Below, piece after piece: positions 52,471 through 60,739 of a stretch of DNA of 64,000 nucleotides. The position numbers and the translations under genes are program-made. Under the pieces are notes generated by a model that was given only the letters and a program-made list of their open reading frames with translations, was not told the DNA's origin and ran no database searches. How positions within the stretch are numbered: the stretch's first letter is position 1; each line of letters starts with the position of its first letter. The stretch is from Streptacidiphilus sp. P02-A3a. Its GTDB lineage: Bacteria > Actinomycetota > Actinomycetes > Streptomycetales > Streptomycetaceae. Location: NCBI RefSeq assembly GCF_014084105.1, contig NZ_CP048289.1, positions 3,605,922 through 3,669,921 on the forward strand, given 5' to 3'.

Positions 52471-52538
52471 CCAGGGCCACTTCCTGTGACAATAGGTCTA
52501 CGTAGCGTCTGTTGCACCAAGCCGATGGGGGACACATC

Positions 52539-52907
52539 ATGACGGCCGAGCACGCCTCGCACCAGCGGCACGCCATCGTGGTGACCGTGTCCGACCCGGT
52601 CGAGCTGCGGTCGCTCCACGAGCACCTCCGCCGGGTGCCCGGCGCGGAGGTCACCCGGATCCCGGGTCGACCCGGCCCCGGGGAACAGGGAGCCTGGGAC
52701 GTCCTTGAGGTGCTGACCGGCAGCGGTAGTGCGCTGGCGGTCGTGGTCAGGGCTCTGCCGGACTTCATCCGGTCCCGCCGCTCGGACATCACGGTCACCA
52801 TGACGTCGGGGGACCGCAGTATCACGATCAACAGGACCAACGTCGGCGAGGACGCGTGGGCAGCCGAGGTGAAGCCTGTTCTCGACGAGTGGACCGGCGA
52901 TGCCTGA
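52539..52907 (+). CDS. Effector-associated constant component EACC1-like protein
   Basis: The 122-residue protein has the EACC1 pattern: an N-terminal VVTVSDPVELRSLHEHLR, a hinge at VLEVLTGSGSALAVVVRALPDFIRSRRSDITVTMT and a C-terminal strand/helix. EACC1 proteins are the invariant partners in actinobacterial conflict systems, where they pair with variable effectors such as caspases, trypsins and NACHT ATPases. ATG 52539 follows GGGGGACAC. Its end overlaps the caspase-NACHT gene by 8 bp, so the pair is coupled. Confidence 0.85.
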   Translation: MTAEHASHQRHAIVVTVSDPVELRSLHEHLRRVPGAEVTRIPGRPGPGEQGAWDVLEVLTGSGSALAVVVRALPDFIRSRRSDITVTMTSGDRSITINRTNVGEDAWAAEVKPVLDEWTGDA

Positions 52908-55900
52908 CGCGCTGGACGGCGACTTCTCCCGCTCCAGAGCCGTCCTCATCGGCACCTGGGACTACCGGTACCTGAGCGCCGTGCCCGCGGCCGAGCACAG
53001 TCTGAACCGGATGCGGGCGCTGCTGGCAGGCCCGCTGTGCGGCGGCTGGCCCGAGGACCGCCTCCTGGTCCTCGGCAACCAAGGCAGGCTGGATGACCTG
53101 CCGGAACAGCTGACCCGGTGGTTCCACCAGGCGGCGGATGTCGCGTTGTTCTACTACGTCGGGCACGGCCAGTACGACAACGACGACGCACTCTGCCTGG
53201 CACTGGCCGAGTCCAGCGAGGACGCCTACCTGCGGACCAGCACCAGTCTCACGTACGACGCCGTTCGCAGAGCGCTCCAGTCCAGCGACGCGGCCACCAA
53301 GATCGCGATCGTGGACTGCTGCTACGCCGAACTGGCCGCCGGCCGCAACACCCTGGGGCCGGAGCAACCGGAGTTACCGCGCTCGGCGGGCATCTACCTG
53401 ATGATGGCCAGCGGCGCCTCCTACACGGCCTGGTTCCAATCGGAAGCTGACATCGCCGCACCGCAGACCTACTTCACCAAGTACCTGGTTGACGTGATCG
53501 AACGCGGCATCCCCGGTCAGCCGGCGGCACTCACGCTCGGTTCGATCTTCGAGCGGGTCGCCGACGAGCTGCAACGTGACGGCAAGCCCGAACCCACGAG
53601 CCGCTTGAGCAACCGCGCTGCCGGCTACGCCTTCGCTCGCAACACCGCGGCGCCGACAGCGGCGCCGACAGTGGGCCCGTCCGCGGAATGGCGCCGTCCG
53701 ACCGGACTTCCCGAGCGCCCCGCGAGCATCGCGCCGGTCCCGCCCGAGGGACCGGCGCGGCTCCCCTGGAGCGGGAGTCCCAGGGACAGCACCGGCGCTG
53801 ACCGTGAGTCGGCCAGGGGCTGGGCGGCCCGGCCGGTCGACCGGACCGACCCGCGCCACCTCGCACCGGCAGCCGGGGCACCGGGTCTGGAATCCGCGGC
53901 GGACGAACTGGCGCGAGCGGCGCTTCTGCAGTGGCGCCAGACCCGGCACGACCGGAAGCTGGCCCAGGCGGCGCCGATACCAGTGCGGTGGAAGTGGTCC
54001 AGCCGTAGGGTGGCCGGCCCCATGGTGGCGGCTCTGGGGGACTCGGACGGCTCGCGCCCCTTCGCACCGTTGCCCGGCATTCCCGTGACGGAGTCCTGCG
54101 CTCTGCGGGAGGGTGGGCTGGCCGACCTGTTCCAGGTCTACGGTGGACTGCCCTCCGGCCGGATCGCCCTCCTCGGCCTCCCGGGCAGCGGCAAGTCCGA
54201 GGCGGCGCTGCTGACGGTGGTGACCGCGCTGGAGCACCGCGCGGCACTGGAGAACAACTCGGTTGAGCGAGCCAAGGTGCCGGTCCCGGTGCTGCTGAGC
54301 GTCACCGGATGGGATGCGAACCGTGAAGACCTGGCCGACTGGGTGGCGGCCCGTCTCGCCGAGGACTATCCCTTCCTGAAGCAGCGCAAGTACGGGCGCG
54401 GGATTCCCGCCGCGTTGGTGAAGAACGGTCGGATCGCGCTGTTCCTCGACGGATTCGACGAGCTGGCGCCGGAGCTGCGCCAGAAGGCCCTGAGGAGAAT
54501 CGCTGTCCACTCCCCGTCCCGGGTGATGGTGTTCGCGCGCATCGACGAATTCGCCGACGCCGTCCGCGCCGGTCACCTGCCCGGGGCCGCGGTGTTGGAA
54601 CTGGTAGGGATTCCCGGCCCGGTCGCTGCCGAGTACCTGCGGCGCTGGCAGGTGGAACCGGCGCCCGAGCCGTGGCAACGACTGATGGACCACCTGCGGA
54701 ACCGGCCGGACAGCATTCTCTCCAGGGCCCTCAACATACCGCTGAGCCTCACCCTGGTCCGCGACGCGTTCCCCCGTTCCGACGCCCTCGTCGAACTGCT
54801 GGACGAGGACCGGTTCACGACCTCCGACGAGGTCATGGCCTATCTCCTGGACCGGTTCCTCTGCATCGCCTACCAACCGCAGGAATCCTCCGACCCGGTC
54901 CCCTACCGGGCGGCGCAGGCTCGCCAGTGGTTGAGCTACCTCGCCGCCACGATGGCGGAACACGGTACCTACAGCTTCGACTGGCGGCACCTGCCGCGGT
55001 GGGCGCGAGTATTCCCCAGGATCGTCATGCTCAGCACGGTGTGCACGCTCGCAGGAGCGTTCGGCGGCGCCCTGGTCTACGGCTGGGGCGGTTTCGACAC
55101 CCAAGGATGGGGCGGCGCGAGCGACGGGAGTCTGGTCGGGGCGGTGCTGGGCCTGGTGATCGGCGCGGCGGCAGGGGCGGCCTCAGAACTGCGCGACTCC
55201 AGACCCGGCGGACTCGGTTGGCGGTTCGCCAACCACGGCAGGCGGCGGTTGGGCTTCAGCCCGGGGGTGGCAACGATCGTCGGGGTCGTCATCGGAACCG
55301 TCTCCGGCGACTACTGCTTCAACACCACCCACGCAATCGCGGCGGCGGGTGCGGTCTTCCTCGCCTCCGGCACCGGGGCCGGTGCGGTGGCCGGCCTGAC
55401 CGCGATGCGTGTCCACCCGGCGCCCGGGCGGACGGTGTGGTCCCGCTGGAAGGCCCGGTACTCACGACTGCCCCTGCTCCCCGGCCTGGTCGCCGGTGGC
55501 CTGCCGCTGGGCTTCAGATACGCGTTCCCCCATGGCGTCTCCGCGGGACTCCACCCGGTCGAGGGGCCGCTGAACGGAATATGGGGCACGCTCATGGTCG
55601 CCCTCATCATCGGAGCCGCGCGCCTTCCCTACCAGGTGGCCATCCGAAGCGGTCGGCACGCCGTCTGGAGACGGGAGCGCCGCCGGGCCATCGCCTTCGG
55701 AGCGCTGTTCGGACTCTGCGTCGGCCTGGGCTTCGGTCTGCGCGAGGCCCTCATGTGGAACAAGGACCTCGTCGCCGCGGTGTTCCAGACGATCGGCATC
55801 GCCGTTCCCTGCGGAATATGTGTCACGATCGCCAGTTCCGACGCCTGGCGCAGCTCCTTGCTGTTCCTGCAGTGGCGTCTCCACGGTGCTTTCCCCGGCC

Positions 55901-56034
55901 GTGGTATGCGCTTCCTGGAGGATGCCTACAACCGCCAGATCCTACGGGCGGAGGGGCCCAGGTACCAGTTCCGCCATGCTCTGCTCCAGGACAGGCTCAC
56001 TCGGGAGATCGCGGTCGAACTGCCCCAGCTCTGA
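52900..56034 (+). CDS. Caspase-like protease - NACHT ATPase - multi-TM effector
   Basis: The 1044-residue protein starts with a peptidase C14 domain (about 1-245). Its dyad is intact: His89 in YYVGHG, and Cys140/141 in IVDCCYAE. After a Pro/Arg-rich linker comes a NACHT domain with Walker A GLPGSGKS (426-433) and Walker B IALFLDGFDEL (D517-E521). From about residue 705 to 970 there are six to eight TM helices, then a soluble tail. Activation by nucleotide-driven assembly at the membrane and proteolysis leading to growth arrest or death is the family expectation. It is coupled to EACC1 by an 8-bp overlap. Confidence 0.92.
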   Translation: MPDALDGDFSRSRAVLIGTWDYRYLSAVPAAEHSLNRMRALLAGPLCGGWPEDRLLVLGNQGRLDDLPEQLTRWFHQAADVALFYYVGHGQYDNDDALCLALAESSEDAYLRTSTSLTYDAVRRALQSSDAATKIAIVDCCYAELAAGRNTLGPEQPELPRSAGIYLMMASGASYTAWFQSEADIAAPQTYFTKYLVDVIERGIPGQPAALTLGSIFERVADELQRDGKPEPTSRLSNRAAGYAFARNTAAPTAAPTVGPSAEWRRPTGLPERPASIAPVPPEGPARLPWSGSPRDSTGADRESARGWAARPVDRTDPRHLAPAAGAPGLESAADELARAALLQWRQTRHDRKLAQAAPIPVRWKWSSRRVAGPMVAALGDSDGSRPFAPLPGIPVTESCALREGGLADLFQVYGGLPSGRIALLGLPGSGKSEAALLTVVTALEHRAALENNSVERAKVPVPVLLSVTGWDANREDLADWVAARLAEDYPFLKQRKYGRGIPAALVKNGRIALFLDGFDELAPELRQKALRRIAVHSPSRVMVFARIDEFADAVRAGHLPGAAVLELVGIPGPVAAEYLRRWQVEPAPEPWQRLMDHLRNRPDSILSRALNIPLSLTLVRDAFPRSDALVELLDEDRFTTSDEVMAYLLDRFLCIAYQPQESSDPVPYRAAQARQWLSYLAATMAEHGTYSFDWRHLPRWARVFPRIVMLSTVCTLAGAFGGALVYGWGGFDTQGWGGASDGSLVGAVLGLVIGAAAGAASELRDSRPGGLGWRFANHGRRRLGFSPGVATIVGVVIGTVSGDYCFNTTHAIAAAGAVFLASGTGAGAVAGLTAMRVHPAPGRTVWSRWKARYSRLPLLPGLVAGGLPLGFRYAFPHGVSAGLHPVEGPLNGIWGTLMVALIIGAARLPYQVAIRSGRHAVWRRERRRAIAFGALFGLCVGLGFGLREALMWNKDLVAAVFQTIGIAVPCGICVTIASSDAWRSSLLFLQWRLHGAFPGRGMRFLEDAYNRQILRAEGPRYQFRHALLQDRLTREIAVELPQL

Positions 56035-56131
56035 ATCCGCGCCGTGCGACGCGGGTCCGGGGCGCACGCGGCTCGCTGCGCCATCGGCCGGTAGGAACCC
56101 GCACAGACCCCGTCCGGTTCACGGCCGACCG

Positions 56132-56174
56132 GCTGCGGGCAGCCGCCGAGGAGGTCCCGACGGCTGCCCGCGGC
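56132..56174. terminator. Terminator hairpin between convergent genes
   Basis: A 13-bp stem (56132-56144 with 56162-56174, one G-U pair) has a 17-nt loop. It lies between the caspase-NACHT stop and the stop of the leftward beta-helix gene. Confidence 0.6.
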
Positions 56175-56191
56175 GGTGGTCACCCGCGGGG

Positions 56192-57715
56192 TCAGAGACC
56201 CGGGGTCTCCGGGATCTTCGAGGCGCCCTCGGCCGCCCCGGTGACGGTGTTGGAGGTGCCGACCACGTTCGGGTCGGTCGCGCAGTCGCTCTGGTCCTTG
56301 ACGTTGAACCCGTAGCCGGGTGCGTTCAGGGTGATGGTGTTGCTGGTGAACACGTTGCCGCAGCCGGAGCCGGTGTAGAGCTGCTCGACCTCGAAGCCGT
56401 CGACCAGCCCGTTGCTCATGGTGTTGTCGGTCACCGTGTAGTCGTCGCCCTTGACCGCGACCACGTCGGTGGCCGAGTTCGCACCGCTCTCGCCCTTGCC
56501 GCTGAAGCTGTTGCCGCTGATCAGGCCGCCTGAGGTGGCTTCCTTCACATCGATGTTCTCGGCCGCGACGTTCGGACCGAAGGTGTTGTCGATGACCTGG
56601 TCGTCGTTGCTGAGGTCCGGCTGCCCGTTGGTGTAGGTGCCCCAGTTGCTGTTGGCGGTACCGATGTAGACACCCTCGCCGTACCCGGGCGCCTTCTGCC
56701 CGGTGTCGTGGATCGAGGAGTGCTCGACGGTGTCGTGGCTGCTGAACTCGCGCAGGTGGATGCCCTCGTCACCGATGTCGTACACGGTCAGGCCGTTGAG
56801 CACGTCGTAGTCGGAGTGGTCCAGCACGATGCCCTTGTTGGAGGCCGTCACGCTGAAGCCGTTGAGCTGCCAGTAGTCGGCTTCCAGGTGCAGGCCGTAG
56901 CCGGTGCCCAGGTCGCCGCTGACGTCGGGGTTGGTGAGGATCGCGGTGGCCGGTCCGGTCAGCGTGATCGGCGCGGCGGCCGTGCCGCTGGTGGTCGCCA
57001 GGAACGCCCCTGAGTAGGTGCCGGGGGCGAGTTGGATGGTCTGGCCCGGCTGGACGGCCGCGAGCGCGGCGGTGAGCTGCGCCGCGGTCGAGACCTGGAG
57101 GGTGGAGCCGCCGGGGGACCCCGATGGTGTGGGCGTGGGCGTGGGTGTGGGCGTCGGCGTCGGTGTGGGGGTCGGCGTGGGCGTAGGTGTGGGCGTGGGT
57201 GTCGGTGTGGGGGTGCCGGCCGCGCCGAAGACCTCGAACTCGGCGACCTGGAAGCCGCTTCCGCCGCTGGGCTGTTCGAGGTACAGCTCGATGTAACGGC
57301 TGCTGGTACCGGCGGGCAGCGCGATCGTCTCGGTGCCGCCCGTGCCGCTGGTCACGGTGGTCTGGGTGTGCCACTGGGCGCCGTCGGGGGAGGTGCGCAC
57401 CTTGAACGAGGTCGCGTACCCGGCGCCCCAGGCGACGGTGACGTGGTCGATCGACGTCGCCGCGCCCAGGTCGACGGAGAGTTCCTGCGGGTGGGCGGTG
57501 CCGCTCTGCCAACTGGTGGCGGTGTCGCAGTCGGTGGCCGCGCCGGGGCTACCGGTCGCGGTACTGGTGGCCGTGGTGGCACGGCCGCAGGCCAGGTCAC
57601 CGGGGACACCGGTCGTCGCGCCGCCGGTCGTGGCAGCCGCGAGCGAGCCACCGGTGAGGAGGACACCGGCGGCGAGGAAGGAGCCGAGCAGTAAGGGACG
57701 GGACGATCGAGACAT
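56192..57715 (-). CDS. Secreted discoidin-like + beta-helix protein (carbohydrate-active candidate)
   Basis: The 507-residue exported protein has a signal peptide (about 1-30) and an F5/8-type-C (discoidin-like, CBM32-type) domain (about 40-165; SWQSGTAHPQELSVDLGAATSIDHV, YIELYLEQPSG). A Thr-Pro repeat linker (about 167-200) leads to a right-handed parallel beta-helix (about 205-507; GTYSGAFLATTSGTAAAPITL, DYDVLNGLTVYDIGDEGIHLREFSSHDTVE). Such proteins are polysaccharide lyases, hydrolases or binders; catalytic residues are not certain. It is divergent from a GH8 glycanase, so shared control of plant or fungal glycan attack is likely. Confidence 0.87.
   Translation of the reverse strand: MSRSSRPLLLGSFLAAGVLLTGGSLAAATTGGATTGVPGDLACGRATTATSTATGSPGAATDCDTATSWQSGTAHPQELSVDLGAATSIDHVTVAWGAGYATSFKVRTSPDGAQWHTQTTVTSGTGGTETIALPAGTSSRYIELYLEQPSGGSGFQVAEFEVFGAAGTPTPTPTPTPTPTPTPTPTPTPTPTPTPTPSGSPGGSTLQVSTAAQLTAALAAVQPGQTIQLAPGTYSGAFLATTSGTAAAPITLTGPATAILTNPDVSGDLGTGYGLHLEADYWQLNGFSVTASNKGIVLDHSDYDVLNGLTVYDIGDEGIHLREFSSHDTVEHSSIHDTGQKAPGYGEGVYIGTANSNWGTYTNGQPDLSNDDQVIDNTFGPNVAAENIDVKEATSGGLISGNSFSGKGESGANSATDVVAVKGDDYTVTDNTMSNGLVDGFEVEQLYTGSGCGNVFTSNTITLNAPGYGFNVKDQSDCATDPNVVGTSNTVTGAAEGASKIPETPGL
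57120..57218. repeat. GT-rich hexamer repeat encoding the Thr-Pro linker
   Basis: Sixteen to seventeen imperfect copies of a GTGGGC/GTCGGC-type hexamer lie inside the beta-helix gene, read as Thr-Pro dipeptides on the minus strand. Such linkers separate exported domains. The tract is prone to length change. A similar shorter tract lies in the GH8 gene (about 59440-59520). Confidence 0.8.
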
Positions 57716-58088
57716 GGGGGATCACTCCAGTGAGTGGGGGGCGGATTCTCATCTATGAACAGTCGTCATATACATGACCGCACTCAGGTGGAGATTAGCT
57801 TCGCGTTCGCCAAGTGTCCACGGTGCTGCTCCAGGTGCATCACGGGAGTACCCAATGGTCATGTATGTGAACGGCGAAAGCCTCGACTCTTACGTTCGCC
57901 GGTCCGGGGTCCCTGCTCTCGGGGCTGTCAGCGCTCGCCGGTGGCATGGCTGCTGACGGGCTGGTGGGGCGGGGTGGGCGTTGAGGAATCCCTTGAGGAC
58001 TCCTCGGTCGCCTCGACTTGACGTGGCGTCGGATGCCGCTCTCCCTCTTGACCGGGTACAGGTCGGAAGCTACGTTCTTCCGCATCTG
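57716..58088. promoter_or_regulatory. Divergent regulatory region of the beta-helix and GH8 genes
   Basis: The 373 bp before the operator-like dyad contain an imperfect palindrome GTCATATACATGAC (57765-57778) near the beta-helix start and a similar GTCATGTATGTGA at 57857-57869. Both lie in locally AT-rich sequence where promoters are expected. No gene is supported here. Confidence 0.35.
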
Positions 58089-58107
58089 GTAAGGAAAGAT
58101 TCCTAAC
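58089..58107. promoter_or_regulatory. 19-bp inverted repeat upstream of the GH8 gene
   Basis: GTAAGGAAAGATTCCTAAC is a dyad with eight half-positions and one mismatch (GTNAGGAA-N3-TTCCTNAC), 45 bp before the GH8 start. It resembles GGAAA/TTTCC operators I associate with ROK-family sugar repressors of Streptomyces glycanase genes. The regulator is not in the window. Confidence 0.6.
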
Positions 58108-58152
58108 TAGAAATGCGAGCACCCCCACTTCTCCCACGTAGGAGCAGGGCTG

Positions 58153-59919
58153 ATGGCCCGTCATACCCGCACGATCCCCCACTTCCGGAAGCTGGTGGCG
58201 GCCTTCGCCGCCGTCGGCTGTATCGGCCTCGGCGTCACGGCGATCGGCGGCGCCACCGCCTCGGCCGCCGTCACGCCCGCCTTCCCCTTCCCCACCCACG
58301 TCACCTACAAGGTCGGCGTGATGCCCTCCGCCCCTCAGGCGACCCGGGACGCGGCCGTGGAGAAGCAGTACGACTCCTGGAAGGCCACCTACCTCGTCCA
58401 CGGCTGCGCCAGCAACGAGTACTACGTCTCCACCAAGGGCGACGACGACGCCACCAACGGCGGTACCGTCTCCGAGGCCCAGGGCTACGGCATGAACATC
58501 GTGCCGCTGATGGCCGGGTACGACCCCAACGCCCAGACCGAGTTCAACGGGCTGTGGCAGCTGGTCCAGGACCACAAGGACCAGTGGGGCCTGATGCAGT
58601 GGCAGCTCGACGGGAAGACCTGCAAGTACTACAGCAGCGGCACTCCGGACGCGGCCACCGACGGCGACCTGGACATCGGCTACGGTCTGATCCTCGCCGA
58701 CGAGCAGTGGGGCGGCTACACCGCCGCCGCCAAGGCCTGGCTGGCCAGCATCTACGCCAACGACGTCGCCCCCGACGGCCACCTCAAGTGCGAGGACGAC
58801 GGGCCGAACACCGACACCCGGCCCTCCGACATGATGCTCGACCACCTGCGCGCGTTCGCGGCCTACGACACCGCCCACGACTGGTCCAAGGTGATCACCC
58901 GGACCGAGGCCGTGGTCAACGAGTTCACCGCGAAGTACTCGCCCAGCGCGGGCCTGCTCTCGGACTTCGTCGTCGACGCGAACACCACCAGCCCGCAACC
59001 GGCCCCGGCCGACTACCAGGAGGACCAGCCGGACAACATCGTCGGCTACAACTCCATCCGGGTCCCCTGGCACATGGGCACGGACGCGCTGGAGAACGGC
59101 GCCACCGTCGCCGCCACCGCCTACAACACGGCGAAGCTCGAATCGGCCTGCCTCAAGTCGCTCTCCGGCGGCAAGCCGGCCAACGTCCAGCCGCACATCA
59201 AGCTGAACTGCGCCAACGACAACGTCTCCAACGACACCCAGGCCGAGGAGGCGGGCGACTCGGTCGGACCGGCGGCGATGGCCTCCGGCGACCAGGCCTG
59301 GACCGACGCGATCTGGGCGCAGCTGGCGACCAACCCGTTCGGCGACACCTACTACGGCGAGACCATCAAGACACTGGTCTACATCGTCATGGCCGGTGAC
59401 TACTGGAACCCGGCCGCGCCGCCCAGCGGCTCGACCGGCAGCCCCACCCCCACCCCAAGTGCCAGTGCCAGCGCCTCACCCACCCCGACCCCCACGCCCA
59501 CGCCGACTCCCACCGCGACCGCGACCGGCCCGGCCGGGGGTAAGAGCTACGAGGCCGAATCGGCGACCCTGGCCAACGGCGCCGACGCCAACAGCTGCAC
59601 CGCCTGCTCCGGCGGCCAGAAGGTGAGCGCGGTCGGCGGTAGCGCCAACGGCACGGTGACCTTCACCGGGGTGACCGAACCCAGCTCCGGCTCCTACCAG
59701 TTGACGGTCTACTACCTGAGCGTGGGCAAGGCCAAGCCCGCCACGGTCACCGTCAACGGCACCGCGCAGACGGTGACCTTCCCCGAGACCGACGCCAGCA
59801 GCTACAGCGTGATCGGCAGTTACGCGGTGACGGTCGCCCTCAAGGCCGGGAGCAACACGATCGCCTTCTCCGCCAGCGGTACCGCCTCCGCGCCGGACCT
59901 GGACCGGATCACGGTCTGA
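58153..59919 (+). CDS. Secreted glycoside hydrolase family 8 enzyme with CBM
   Basis: The 588-residue protein has a signal peptide (about 1-39, ending TASA-A) and a GH8 (alpha/alpha)6 catalytic domain (about 45-415). Candidate acid Glu lies in VSEAQGYGM and base Asp in ATDGDLDIGYGL, the classical GH8 motifs. A Pro/Thr/Ser linker (about 420-460) and a C-terminal CBM6/35-like domain (about 465-588) follow. GH8 enzymes cut cellulose, chitosan, lichenan or xylan; which applies is not visible. ATG 58153 has only a weak AGGAGC-like signal at 58139-58144. A long hairpin follows the stop. Confidence 0.93.
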   Translation: MARHTRTIPHFRKLVAAFAAVGCIGLGVTAIGGATASAAVTPAFPFPTHVTYKVGVMPSAPQATRDAAVEKQYDSWKATYLVHGCASNEYYVSTKGDDDATNGGTVSEAQGYGMNIVPLMAGYDPNAQTEFNGLWQLVQDHKDQWGLMQWQLDGKTCKYYSSGTPDAATDGDLDIGYGLILADEQWGGYTAAAKAWLASIYANDVAPDGHLKCEDDGPNTDTRPSDMMLDHLRAFAAYDTAHDWSKVITRTEAVVNEFTAKYSPSAGLLSDFVVDANTTSPQPAPADYQEDQPDNIVGYNSIRVPWHMGTDALENGATVAATAYNTAKLESACLKSLSGGKPANVQPHIKLNCANDNVSNDTQAEEAGDSVGPAAMASGDQAWTDAIWAQLATNPFGDTYYGETIKTLVYIVMAGDYWNPAAPPSGSTGSPTPTPSASASASPTPTPTPTPTPTATATGPAGGKSYEAESATLANGADANSCTACSGGQKVSAVGGSANGTVTFTGVTEPSSGSYQLTVYYLSVGKAKPATVTVNGTAQTVTFPETDASSYSVIGSYAVTVALKAGSNTIAFSASGTASAPDLDRITV

Positions 59920-59927
59920 CACCACCC

Positions 59928-59975
59928 GTCCCACCCGTCCACCCTGACCTCCGAGGGGCGGGTGACGGGTGGGAC
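59928..59975 (+). terminator. Terminator hairpin of the GH8 gene
   Basis: An 11-bp outer stem (GTCCCACCCGT / ACGGGTGGGAC) continues inward five more pairs past a bulged base, starting 9 bp after the stop. The leftward dhaL gene ends just beyond, so it may act both ways. Confidence 0.7.
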
Positions 59976-60022
59976 GACGGGAGCGGGCCCGCTGCCGGGC
60001 CGGAGACGGGCCGCCCGACCGG

Positions 60023-60739
60023 TCAGCCGGTCGGAGCGGGCTGACCGGGTGAGGTGGCGCGCCCGGGGGCGGTGTGGGTCGCGGGTTCCGCCAGCAGCGG
60101 GCCGAGCGCGGTCAACGGGCGTGCCGCCGAGGCGAACAGCAGTCCCACTCCGATCGCGCCCGGGTCGGGGATCCCGGACGCCCGCTCACCCAGGTAGCTG
60201 GCGCGGCCCCGGCGCGCGGACAACTGGCGGGTGGACCGCACCCCCTGGAACGCGGCGTCCGCCGCCGCCAGCAGGGCGCGGTCCACCGACGTTTCCGGGC
60301 AGCACAGTTGGAGTGCCAGCGAGGCCGGGGCCAGCGCGTCGACGAGCGTCTTGTCGCCGGGGACCGCCTCGCCGACCCGCTGGACAGCCGCCAGTCCGGC
60401 GGCCACGCCACGGGCCAGGTCCGGGGTGGTCAGCGCGGGGTGCACGGCGGCCTCGGCCAGGTGGTGCAGCACCAGACCGAAGAGCGGGCCACTGGTCCCG
60501 CCCACCTCGTCCAGGAACGCGTCGGCCGCTGCCTGGAGCGGCTGGGCGGCGGGGAGTCCTCCGCTCGGCAAGCGGTCGAGTGCCCGCGTCACGCAGGTCA
60601 CGCCGGTCCTCAGGTTGGCGCCGAAGTCGCCGTCCCCGGCCTGCTGGTCCAGCTCGGTCAGCTCCGGTTCGGTGGCGACCACCGATTCGGCGAAACGCTG
60701 AAGCCAGGCCCGGGTGAACGCGCCGTCGAAGGTCGTCAT
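60023..60739 (-). CDS. dhaL: Dihydroxyacetone kinase, ADP/ATP-binding subunit DhaL
   Basis: The 238-residue protein has the DhaL signature: QAGDGDFGANLRTG with the metal-binding Asp residues, GGTSGPLFG and a C-terminal GIPDPGAIGVGLLFAS. In PTS-dependent systems DhaL carries ADP and is rephosphorylated by DhaM. In single-chain kinases the domain uses ATP. Its ATG (60739) overlaps the dhaK stop (ATGA), so expression is coupled. No dhaM follows within the window: the next genes are unrelated. The tail (TAPGRATSPGQPAPTG) is an unusual extension. Confidence 0.92.
   Translation of the reverse strand: MTTFDGAFTRAWLQRFAESVVATEPELTELDQQAGDGDFGANLRTGVTCVTRALDRLPSGGLPAAQPLQAAADAFLDEVGGTSGPLFGLVLHHLAEAAVHPALTTPDLARGVAAGLAAVQRVGEAVPGDKTLVDALAPASLALQLCCPETSVDRALLAAADAAFQGVRSTRQLSARRGRASYLGERASGIPDPGAIGVGLLFASAARPLTALGPLLAEPATHTAPGRATSPGQPAPTG

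Noticed and set aside
57120-57218. GTGGGC-type repeats considered as a CRISPR or regulatory array
   Set aside because: There are no spacers. The repeats are in frame and encode a Thr-Pro linker.
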